Shown one piece after another: positions 9,661 to 16,785 of a DNA stretch of 64,000 nt. The notes under the pieces were generated by a model. It was not told where the DNA came from. It saw nothing but the letters and a program-made list of their open reading frames with translations, and did not search any database. Both the position numbers and the translations under genes were made by a program. The first letter of the stretch is position 1; each line of letters begins with the position of its first letter. This DNA comes from Deltaproteobacteria bacterium (GTDB taxonomy: Bacteria; Myxococcota_A; UBA9042; PHBI01). The DNA lies in the NCBI GenBank assembly GCA_020632715.1, contig JACKFA010000011.1, positions 62,001-126,000 of the forward strand, written 5' to 3'.

Positions 9661-10081
9661 GACATCGAGCTCCCGGCGCGCGTGCGCGCGCGTGTCGCGG
9701 CCCCCGCGCCGCCGACGCCGTCGCTCGCCGACGCGCCACCGCTGTCGCACATCGACCGCTGGCGGCGATCCGTGCGCGACGGCCCATCCCTCGCTCGGGG
9801 ACGTGCCGTGCGGCGCTGCACGGGCACGGGCACCGCCGCGTGCGCATGTGCACTCTCCCCGGCGCGTGGCGACGCGATCCTCTGGGGAACGCAGCATCAC
9901 GGCCCGGGGCGCCGGGCGCGGGACCTGGTCGCAGCCGACGCCGGACGCCCTCGTCTTCTCGTACACCGATCCGGAAACAACGTGTTCGGCGTTCAGCGGG
10001 CGGCGTCGACGCGACTGCTTCGAGGGGCTGACCACGTTCATCCCGGGGCCGTACGTCTCGCCCTACGAGGTCTGCAAGTAG
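9530..10081 (+). pseudogene. Broken copy of the DUF11 secreted-protein gene
   Basis: Bases from about 9880 follow the 3' end of the DUF11 gene (8475-8690) closely, ending at the same FEGLTTFIPGPYVSPYEVCK tail and stop, but with several one- and two-base deletions (GATCCCGG becomes GATCCGG). Upstream, 9655-9880 carries recognisable pieces of the DUF11 gene (GTGGACATCGAGCTCCCGG, GGGGACGTGCCG, TGCACGGGCACCG) interleaved with pieces of MerR (CACATCGACCGCTGG). There is no signal peptide or intact frame. See the finding on the blended duplication. Confidence 0.65.
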
Positions 10082-10135
10082 ACGGCGGCGCGCCGCGTGA
10101 GTCCTGAGGCGCACGAGCGGTCCAGGAACGCAGCG

Positions 10136-10225
10136 GGGACGCACGGAGACACGGAGGAGCACGGAGAGCGCGCGGTCGTCGCGACGGCTCCAGTCCCCGC
10201 CTCTCGACGCTCCGCGCTCCCCGCG
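10136..10225. repeat. CACGGAG-type intergenic repeat, copy 2
   Basis: Near-identical to the copy at 8745-8835, again directly behind the tail of a DUF11-type sequence, and with the matching inverted CGCTCCGCGCTCCCC arm. It is part of the duplicated block rather than an independent insertion. The interval 10082-10513 has no gene; it holds this repeat and the hairpin that follows. Confidence 0.55.
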
Positions 10226-10339
10226 CGACGACGCGGCCGAGGTCGGTCAGAAGCAGAACCGGCTCGTCGCCGTCGTCCGGGCAGTCGCCTCCTCCCGCTT
10301 GACCCTCACGCGGCGTGAGGCCGACGCGGTCTCCTGGCA

Positions 10340-10474
10340 GCGCTCGCGTCGCCAGGCGCGCGCTCGTGGTCTCAGGCGGCTCCGCTCGTCGGTCGCGTCG
10401 GTACGCTCCCGCCCGCGGAGCCACCTGCGACCACGACGCCGCGCCTGGCTCGGTCCGAATTTCCCCGAGCGCTG
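10340..10474. repeat. MITE-like palindrome, second copy
   Basis: Counterpart of the 8940-9093 palindrome. The right end AATTTCCCCGAGCGCT is intact, while the left end keeps only AGCGCTCG before diverging. Its right ~55 bp equals the reverse complement of the left arm of copy 1. It ends about 40 bp before the MerR start and could place promoter or terminator structure there. Confidence 0.5.
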
Positions 10475-10513
10475 CTAGTGGTCGCGCGGCGCGGCCGCGA
10501 GGAGGTCGAGGCG

Positions 10514-11299
10514 ATGGGCACCGCGGCGGAGGCGACGCACACGGTGGGCGACGTGGCGAGGATCGCGCGCGTGTCGGTGCGGACGCTGCATCACTACGAG
10601 GCGATCGGCCTCCTGACGCCGTCCGCCCGGACGGACGCCGGTTACCGCCTCTACGGCGCCGCCGAGCTCGCGCGGCTCCAGGAGATCCTCGTCCTCCGCG
10701 CGCTCGGCCTCCCGCTCGAGGCCATCCGGGCGACGCTCGACGACCCCGCGCGCGACCGCCTCGCCGCCCTCGAGGCGTGGCGAGAGGCGCTCGTCCTGCG
10801 ACGCGCCGAGCTCGACGGGGCGCTCGCGGCCGTCGAGCGCACCATCACCGCGATGAAGGACGGACGGGACATGGCAGAGCACGATCCGAGCGCGCTCTTC
10901 GACGGCTTCGACCCCGAGGAGCACGGCGCCGAGGCGCGCGAGCGCTGGGGACACACCGACGCCTTCCGCGAGTCGGCGCGGCGCACGAAGGGCTACGGCC
11001 CGGAGGACTGGGCGCGGATGCGCGCCGAGCTCGAGGCGCTCGAGTCCGCCCTCGGCGCGGCGTGCGCGCGCGGTGTGGCCCCCGACGCCGCCGACGCCCA
11101 GGCGCTCGCCGAGCGCCACCGCGCGCACATCGACCGCTGGTTCTATCCGTGCTCGACGGCCATGCACGCGGGGCTCGCCGACATGTACGTCGGCGACCCG
11201 CGCTTCGCCGCGCGCTACGAGGCGCGCGCGCCCGGGCTCGCGGCGTGGCTCCGCGACGCCATCCGCGCCAACGCCGGGCTCACTTCATCGTCCACGTGA
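10514..11299 (+). CDS. MerR-family regulator with TipAS ligand-binding domain
   Basis: A 261-residue cytoplasmic transcription factor. Residues ~8-80 form the MerR winged helix (GDVARIARVSVRTLHHYEAI, GYRLYGAAELARL), residues ~85-125 the dimerisation coiled coil, and ~140-250 a TipAS domain (LFDGFDPEEHGAEARERWG, FRESARRTKGYGPEDW, YPCSTAMHAGLADMYVGDPRF). TipAS domains in Streptomyces bind thiopeptide antibiotics, and such regulators usually activate efflux or their own promoter. Start: ATG 10514 has GAGGAGG eight bases upstream; an in-frame GTG at 10478 lies beyond that site and is less likely. The last codons read into a 50-bp sequence (11265-11314) that recurs at 12416, where it forms the 3' end of the convergent gene. 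No target gene is evident nearby. Confidence 0.9.
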   Translation: MGTAAEATHTVGDVARIARVSVRTLHHYEAIGLLTPSARTDAGYRLYGAAELARLQEILVLRALGLPLEAIRATLDDPARDRLAALEAWREALVLRRAELDGALAAVERTITAMKDGRDMAEHDPSALFDGFDPEEHGAEARERWGHTDAFRESARRTKGYGPEDWARMRAELEALESALGAACARGVAPDAADAQALAERHRAHIDRWFYPCSTAMHAGLADMYVGDPRFAARYEARAPGLAAWLRDAIRANAGLTSSST

Positions 11300-11314
11300 G
11301 CGTCACGGCGCGGC
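11265..11314. repeat. 50-bp direct repeat, left flank of the MNT-HEPN cassette
   Basis: Covers the last codons and stop of the MerR gene. It matches 12416-12465 at 48 of 50 positions in the same orientation. The repeats lie 1151 bp apart and bracket the palindrome and the toxin-antitoxin genes. See the finding on cassette insertion. Confidence 0.85.
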
Positions 11315-11356
11315 TGCAAGGCGCGGCGCCCCCGGGTTGACCGGCAACCGGACTTT

Positions 11357-11528
11357 GGGGCTGACCCCAGCGTTCGGTTGGGTCCGCTCACCGTCGCCGA
11401 GTGATCGGCGTCCCTCGGAAGGCGGCAGTCGAAGGCGTGGTTGGACCACGTCGAGGCTGCCCAACGCTCCGAGGGACGTCGAGCACCGGGGAGGGTGTGT
11501 GGACCCAACCGAACACTGGGGCTAGTCT
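11357..11528. repeat. Nested palindromic element before the MNT gene
   Basis: A ~172-bp nested inverted repeat. The outer arms (11357-11385 and 11501-11528) pair through CGTTCGGTTGGGTCC and GGACCCAACCGAACACTG with few mismatches; inner arms pair GCGTCCCTCGG (11408) with CCGAGGGACG (11469). The element ends eight bases before the MNT start codon, so the toxin-antitoxin promoter must lie within or beside it. It could be a MITE-like insertion or a large operator; no coding potential. Confidence 0.6.
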
Positions 11529-11535
11529 CGTCCCG

Positions 11536-11898
11536 ATGGACCTCGACACAAAAGCGCAGCGATACGCGGCCGCCTACCGAGCCCGGGAGCGCTCGCGACG
11601 CTCCGCGCTCGCGTCGCGAGCGGCGGAGCTCAGAGCGCTCCTGCCAGAGGCGGCCGCGCGCTTGAGACGCGATTTCGGGGCGTCTCGGGTCGGGATCTTC
11701 GGGTCGCTCGCGCGCGACGCCTTTGACGAGGGCTCGGACGTGGACATCTACGTCGACCACATCACGGGTGGCGCGTACTTTCAGGCGGTCGACCAGCTCT
11801 GCCGCCTACTCGGGGAGGCCGTCGACCTGGTGGAGCTCACCCGGGCCCCGGCGTCGCTGCGGGAGCACATCGAGGCCGAGGGCGAAGATGTCCACTGA
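11536..11898 (+). CDS. mntA: MNT-domain nucleotidyltransferase, antitoxin of MNT-HEPN module
   Basis: A 120-residue minimal nucleotidyltransferase. GSLARDAFDEGSDVD (residues 56-70) is the GSx10DxD catalytic signature, with Gly56-Ser57 and the metal-binding Asp68 and Asp70; a third Asp lies in AVDLVEL. In characterised MntA-HepT pairs the antitoxin transfers AMP groups to a tyrosine of the HEPN toxin and silences it. The ATG at 11536 directly follows a palindromic element; the frame is open upstream but homology and the cassette structure favour this start. Its end overlaps the HEPN gene by 11 bases, as expected of a coupled pair. Confidence 0.88.
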   Translation: MDLDTKAQRYAAAYRARERSRRSALASRAAELRALLPEAAARLRRDFGASRVGIFGSLARDAFDEGSDVDIYVDHITGGAYFQAVDQLCRLLGEAVDLVELTRAPASLREHIEAEGEDVH

Positions 11899-12385
11899 TC
11901 GCGCCGCGCTCCTCCGCCTCCGGGCCGAGGTGCTGCGCGATCTCGGCGCGGCGGACGCTCTCCGCGCCGATCTGGCCGGGCGATCCGACGCCATTGAACG
12001 CGGCGACGACCCGGTGCTGCTCGGCTACGCGGCGATCGTCCTCCACCAGCTCTACACCGCGCTGGAGACGCTCTTCGAGCGCATCTGTCGGGTGCTGGAG
12101 GGATCGCTCCCAAGCGGCCGCGACAGCCATCAGGCGCTGCTCTCGGACATGACCCTCGAGCTGCCCGGTCTGCGGCCCGCGGTGCTCGCGGCGAGGACCG
12201 CCGACGAGCTCGCCGTCCTGTTGCGCTTCCGCCACTTCGTCCGCCACGCCTACGCCGTCGCCTGGGACCCGACGCGGCTCAGCGACGTCGTCAGCGCGAC
12301 GGCGCGCGTGTGGCCTGCCGTAGACCGCGATCTGCGGGCCTTCCTCGCGTTCCTCGACGACGTGCTCGCCGAGGTCGACGCCTAG
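11888..12385 (+). CDS. hepT: HEPN-domain toxin of MNT-HEPN module
   Basis: A 165-residue mostly helical protein. Residues 115-122, RHFVRHAY, give the RX4HXY motif of HepT-type HEPN ribonucleases: Arg115 and His120 would be catalytic and Tyr122 would be the AMPylation target. The start ATG at 11888 lies inside the MNT gene, overlapping by 11 bases. The stop is followed by 30 bp and then the right-hand 50-bp direct repeat. No N-terminal signal, so cytoplasmic. The family is clear; whether it is an active toxin is inferred from the intact motif. Confidence 0.87.
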   Translation: MSTDRAALLRLRAEVLRDLGAADALRADLAGRSDAIERGDDPVLLGYAAIVLHQLYTALETLFERICRVLEGSLPSGRDSHQALLSDMTLELPGLRPAVLAARTADELAVLLRFRHFVRHAYAVAWDPTRLSDVVSATARVWPAVDRDLRAFLAFLDDVLAEVDA

Positions 12386-12415
12386 CTGCTAGAGCGCTCC
12401 TGCGCGGGCGCGTAC

Positions 12416-12465
12416 GCGCCAACGCGGGGCTCACTTCATCGTCCACGTGAGCGTCACGGGGCGGC
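12416..12465. repeat. 50-bp direct repeat, right flank of the MNT-HEPN cassette
   Basis: Second copy of 11265-11314 with two mismatches. Here it forms the last codons of the minus-strand GspC-like gene; read on the plus strand it still spells the MerR C-terminus ANAGLTSSST plus stop. This implies that the two genes once overlapped tail to tail at a single site. Confidence 0.85.
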
Positions 12466-13507
12466 CACGGCGGCTCACCTCGACCGTCGTCTGCCCCGTC
12501 CCGAGCGCGCGCTGCTGAAGCGTGCTGATGGCCCAGGTGCCGGTCGCGGCGCGGCCGTTCACGCGCTCGATGACGTCGCCGCTCCGGAGGCCGAGCGCGC
12601 GGAACGCGCCGCCGACGCGCGCCGACGTGACGCGGATCCCGGTCACCCGCCCCTCGGAGGTCGCCGGCACCGTGCGGAGCTCGGCGGCGAGCTGCTGAGC
12701 GCCGCCGATCGCCTGCTGGAACGCCTGCGCGTCGACCTCGTAGCGGCGCCCCCCCTTCCGGTGGACGGCGCGGTAGATCGAGCGCCGGCGCGCCGCGCTG
12801 GTGCGGGAGCGCGCGGCGCGCGGCGGCGCGCGCACCACGGGCGGCGCGGGCTTCGTGCGCTTCTCGCCCCAGAGGCCGAGGACCGTGTGCTTGCCGTTCT
12901 CCTCGAGGACGACCCAGCGCGGGTCGATGTCGACGACCGTCGCGCGCCCCGAGAGGATGGTCATGCCGACGCGCGCGAGCTTGACGCGCCCCTCGAGCCG
13001 CAGCACCGCGAGGGCGCCGGCCTCGCGGACCATCGTGCCCACGAGGTCGACCGGGAGCTCGGTCTCGGCGAGCTCGGCGCCGTCGGGCTCGGCCTCCGCG
13101 ACGGGCTCCGGCGCCTTCGGCTCGGGCCGCGCCGGCGGCTTCGGCGGGTCGAGGTTGAAGACTCGGCGCGCGAGGAGCACGCGGGAAGCGTCGACGTCGG
13201 CCGGGACGCGGCCCCCGAGATCGGCGGGCGCGGCGGCCGCGGCGAGGACCTCGGGCGGCGGCGCGGGCGCGGCCGTGAGCCACTCGGCGGCGATGGCGTC
13301 GTTCACGATGCCGGCGACCTGCGACGCGGCGAGCGCGAGGCCGGCGAGGACGACGATCCAGAAGTGGCGGTCGAGGAAGGTGACGAGCGCGGTGATGAGG
13401 GCCTCCGGTGGGGGTCGACGCGCGGCCGTGCGCGTGCAAGGCGCGTTCCGGGCCGCGCGGCCGCCGTCGACGCGGCCCAGCGACGATCGCGAGGCAATAT
13501 GCCCCAC
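12431..13507 (-). CDS. GspC-like type II secretion PDZ protein
   Basis: A 358-residue inner-membrane protein. After a poorly conserved N-terminus, residues ~35-65 contain one transmembrane helix (FLDRHFWIVVLAGLALAASQ). A GspC homology region follows (LLARRVFNLDPPKP, then LVGTMVREAGALAVLRLEG) and a C-terminal PDZ domain (VGGAFRALGLRSGDVIERVNG). GspC links the inner-membrane platform of the type II secretion system to the GspD secretin. No other gsp gene lies in this window, so it may be a stray GspC or a general PDZ protein. The GTG start at 13507 is the first available; no strong ribosome site is seen, and the first ~30 residues may not be translated. It diverges from the TPR gene, with 83 bp between starts. 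Confidence 0.75.
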   Translation of the reverse strand: MGHIASRSSLGRVDGGRAARNAPCTRTAARRPPPEALITALVTFLDRHFWIVVLAGLALAASQVAGIVNDAIAAEWLTAAPAPPPEVLAAAAAPADLGGRVPADVDASRVLLARRVFNLDPPKPPARPEPKAPEPVAEAEPDGAELAETELPVDLVGTMVREAGALAVLRLEGRVKLARVGMTILSGRATVVDIDPRWVVLEENGKHTVLGLWGEKRTKPAPPVVRAPPRAARSRTSAARRRSIYRAVHRKGGRRYEVDAQAFQQAIGGAQQLAAELRTVPATSEGRVTGIRVTSARVGGAFRALGLRSGDVIERVNGRAATGTWAISTLQQRALGTGQTTVEVSRRGRPVTLTWTMK

Positions 13508-13590
13508 AAAGGCGAGGCAAATTACCCCAAATGGGTCGCTCGCGACGCGCCGGGAAGCGGGCTATAACCGGCGTCCGAAGGAGGTGAGAC

Positions 13591-14340
13591 ATGAGCGATC
13601 GGCCGATGCACACGGTCCCGGGGGCGTGGGACAAGCTCGTCGAGCTCTTCGCCCGGGGCGACGCCGCCATCCAGGAGGGGCGCTTCCACGACGCCATCGA
13701 GGCGTTCACCGAGGGGCTCGCCATCGACGACCACTTCCGCCAGCGCTACGTCACGATGTACGCGCAGCGCGGCTTCGCGCGCCAGCGGAGCGGCGATCTC
13801 GCGGGGGCCGCCGAGGACTACGGCCACGCCATCGCGATGGAGCCGCCCGTCAACCAGGCGCAGTACCACTTCTACCGCGGCATGTGCCGCGGCGGGCTCG
13901 GCGACCCCGAGGGCGCGGTCGAGGACTACGCCGCCTCCATCGCCCTCCACCCCGACCACCCGGGCCCCTACCACCTGCGCGCGAAGCTCCTCGTCAACGA
14001 GCTCGGGCGCTACGCCGAGGCCATCCCGGATCTCGACCGCCTCATCGCGATGAACGGCCACCCCGAGGGCCTCGAGCTGCGCGGCTACGCCCGCCTCATG
14101 CTCGGCGACCCGGCCGCCGCCCGCCGCGACGTCGAGGACGCCGCCGACCGCCAGCCGACGCCCTGGCGCCACTACCTCGTCGCCTGGGCCACGGCCCTCG
14201 TCGGCGACGCGGACGCCTTCATGCCCGCCATGGCCGCCGCGCTCGAGGGGAACCCGGACTACGCCCCCTACTTCCGCGAGCACGGCGACTTCGCCGCGAT
14301 GCGCGCCGACCCGCGCTTCGCCGGCATCATCGACGGCTGA
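13591..14340 (+). CDS. Tetratricopeptide-repeat protein
   Basis: A 249-residue soluble protein with four to five TPR units: AIEAFTEGLAIDDHFRQRY, QRGFARQRSGDLAGAAEDY, FYRGMCRGGLGDPEGAVEDY, and further units to residue ~205. No signal peptide or catalytic domain. A near-perfect ribosome site AAGGAGGTGAG precedes the ATG, and a TATAAC hexamer lies at 13562-13567 as a possible -10 box. It probably scaffolds protein contacts; partner unknown. The stop lies 18 bases from the end of the convergent Cys-rich lipoprotein gene. Confidence 0.85.
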   Translation: MSDRPMHTVPGAWDKLVELFARGDAAIQEGRFHDAIEAFTEGLAIDDHFRQRYVTMYAQRGFARQRSGDLAGAAEDYGHAIAMEPPVNQAQYHFYRGMCRGGLGDPEGAVEDYAASIALHPDHPGPYHLRAKLLVNELGRYAEAIPDLDRLIAMNGHPEGLELRGYARLMLGDPAAARRDVEDAADRQPTPWRHYLVAWATALVGDADAFMPAMAAALEGNPDYAPYFREHGDFAAMRADPRFAGIIDG

Positions 14341-14358
14341 CGGGCGCGGCGCCGCGGG

Positions 14359-16518
14359 TCACTGCGCCCTGCAGAGGCGCCGCACGGTGCGCCTCCCGTC
14401 GATCACCCGCTCCTCCGTGCGGCACTTCTGTCCGGACCCGCACTCGGCGTCGCGGAGGCACGGGACGCCGGTCTGCGCCGGGAGGACCTGCGCGTTGCGC
14501 GAGCAGATCGCGGCGCCGTCGTAGAGCCCCTCACCAGAGATCCCGAAGGCGCCCGGCGCGGGGTCGTCTCCGAGCCTCACGACGAGGCAGCGCTCCCCCG
14601 TCGCGCAGTCCGCGTCGGCCACGCACGTCGTGCGGCACGTCGCCGGCGTCGTGGTCGAGCCCTCGCACCACCCGCTCGCGCACTGGCTCGCGGCGAAGCA
14701 CGCCGCCCCGACGTCGAGCTTGCCGGTCGCCGCGCACATCGCGACGAGGCGCGTCGCCGACGCGGCGTCCGCGAACGCGGTGCACTCGGCCGCGCCCGCG
14801 CAGTCCGCCGGGGTCGCGCACGAGGCCATGCAGGCGTCGTCGTAGCAGCCGCCGCTCCCGCACTGCGCGTCGAGCGCGCACGCCGCGCCCGCCGCGCCGA
14901 GGCCCGGCGCGAGCGCCTGGCAGTACGCGAGCTGCGCGCTCCCGGGGAGCTTCGTGCAGATCTGCCCCGCCCCGCACTCCGCGTCGCCCCGGCAGACGGC
15001 GCTGCACACCCTCGTCCCGCTCACGGCCCACGCGCCGCAGATCTCGTCGGCGCCGCAGGCGAGGTGGTCCGCGCACGCCGGCCGGCCCGAGCAGGTGACG
15101 TCCCAGGCCGGGAGGCAGTCGGCGCCGCACGCGCGGTAGCCGGCGTCGCACGCGACCGCGCACTGGCCGCTCTCGCAGGTGGCCGCGCCGTGCGTCGGCG
15201 CCGGGCAGGGCTCGCAGCGCCCGCCGCAGGTCGCGACGTCGCCCGAGGCGCGGCAGGCGCCGCCGCACTCGTGGTAGCCGTCGAGGCAGGTGAGGCCGCA
15301 CTCGCCGCCCTCGCAGACGGAGCGCGCGCCGGAGGCCCCGGGGCAGACCGCGCACGCGGCGCCGCACGCCGTGGCCGAGTCGTCGGGGACGCAGCGCCCG
15401 TCGCAGGCGTGGTAGCCTGGGACGCAGGCCGGCGCGCAGGCGCCGGCGACGCAGCGCGCCGTGCCGTGATCGACCGTCGGGCAGCGCGTGCAGCTCGCGC
15501 CGCAGCGGGTCACGTCGTCGTCGGGGGCGCAGTCGGCGCCGCAGAGGTGCGCGCCGACGTCGCAGTCGAGGGCGCACTCGCCGTCCGCCGTGCAGACGGG
15601 GTCGCCGTGGGCCGAGTCGGGGCAGGCGCTGCAGCGCGCGCCGCAGGTGGCGACGTCGTCGTCGGGGACGCAGGCGCCGCCGCAGTCGTGGTGCCCGGTG
15701 GCGCAGCGCTCGCAGGCGTCGCCAGCGTACTCGGGCCGGCACGCGTCGCAGTCGGGCGCGACCATGCGCGGGTTCGCGCAGGCCTCGCATTCGGCGCCCG
15801 CGAAGCGCGGGTCGGCGCAGTCGCTGCACTCGGGGCCGGTGAAGCGCGCGTCGGCGCAGCGATCGCAGCCGTCGCCGACGAAGCGGGGGTCGGCGCAGGC
15901 GCACGTGGCGCACGGGCCGCCGCAGTCGACGCCGAGCTCTCCCTGGTTCTGCACGCCGTCCGCGCAGGAGGGCGCGACGCACTGGACGCCGGCGCAGCTC
16001 CCGTCGGCGCAGTCGGCGTGGACGCGGCAGGCGCCCCCGAGCGGGCAGCCGGCGCAGTCGCCACCGCAGTCGCGATCGGACTCGCGACCGTTCGCGACGC
16101 CGTCGAGGCACGACGCGGCGGTGCACCCGGCGGCGCCGCAGAAGCCGCTCGCGCAGTCGTCGTCGGCCTGACAGGGGGCGCCGAGGCAGTCGCCGCAGGA
16201 GCCGCCGCAGTCGACGCCGGCCTCGGTGAGGTCCTGGACGCCGTTCGCGCAGGTCGCCGGGAGGCAGGTCGCCGCGCCGCCGCAGACGCCGGAGGCGCAG
16301 TCCGCGGGGGCCCCGCAGCGCCGCCCGACGGCGCAGGGGCGACAGGGGCCGCCGCAGTCGACGTCGACCTCGCCCGGGCCGAGCTGGCGGTCGAGGCAGG
16401 CGTCGACCTGGGAGGTGCCTTCGCCCCCGGTGTCTCCGCCGGGGCAGCCGGCGAGGAGGGCGATCGCGGCGACGAGGACGAGGGCGAGAGAGCGGCGGGG
16501 TTCCAAGGACGCGGTCAT
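14359..16518 (-). CDS. Cysteine-rich surface lipoprotein with GVDCGGPC repeats
   Basis: A 719-residue lipoprotein: LALVLVAAIALLAGC puts the acylated Cys at residue 25. The first third has repeats of the form NGVQDLTEAGVDCGGSC and LGVDCGGPCATC, known from many myxobacterial secreted proteins. The middle holds EGF/laminin-like units of the type CADPRFVGDGC, then CPxxxHGxxxC...CGxxC units with the DDDVATCG spacing. The C-terminal ~200 residues have C-rich modules such as DAQCGSGGCYDDAC. The ATG at 16518 has GGAGG four bases upstream. The frame is open much further upstream, but that is antisense to the glycosyltransferase gene and is not believed. Likely a disulfide-stabilised cell-surface protein; ligand unknown. 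Confidence 0.85.
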   Translation of the reverse strand: MTASLEPRRSLALVLVAAIALLAGCPGGDTGGEGTSQVDACLDRQLGPGEVDVDCGGPCRPCAVGRRCGAPADCASGVCGGAATCLPATCANGVQDLTEAGVDCGGSCGDCLGAPCQADDDCASGFCGAAGCTAASCLDGVANGRESDRDCGGDCAGCPLGGACRVHADCADGSCAGVQCVAPSCADGVQNQGELGVDCGGPCATCACADPRFVGDGCDRCADARFTGPECSDCADPRFAGAECEACANPRMVAPDCDACRPEYAGDACERCATGHHDCGGACVPDDDVATCGARCSACPDSAHGDPVCTADGECALDCDVGAHLCGADCAPDDDVTRCGASCTRCPTVDHGTARCVAGACAPACVPGYHACDGRCVPDDSATACGAACAVCPGASGARSVCEGGECGLTCLDGYHECGGACRASGDVATCGGRCEPCPAPTHGAATCESGQCAVACDAGYRACGADCLPAWDVTCSGRPACADHLACGADEICGAWAVSGTRVCSAVCRGDAECGAGQICTKLPGSAQLAYCQALAPGLGAAGAACALDAQCGSGGCYDDACMASCATPADCAGAAECTAFADAASATRLVAMCAATGKLDVGAACFAASQCASGWCEGSTTTPATCRTTCVADADCATGERCLVVRLGDDPAPGAFGISGEGLYDGAAICSRNAQVLPAQTGVPCLRDAECGSGQKCRTEERVIDGRRTVRRLCRAQ

Positions 16519-16785
16519 GGCGCCTCCAGATGGGATGGGTGCCAGCGGGGACCGCGGCCCGCGCGCGAGGCGCCCTCCGACTTTCTGGAGCGGGCGCCGC
16601 GGTTTCCCGCCCTGCCCCGGACCGCCGACTCCGGGGTCGACTCCGGCGGCCCCATCTGCCACCATCCCGCCGCCCGCCGTCGGGGTGGCGGGCCGCACGC
16701 ACCCGCGCCGAGGCCGGATGACCGCCGTCGACCGACAACGAGGCCGCCACCACGCCGCCGCCGCGACGCGACGGGGGGCGGCGCG

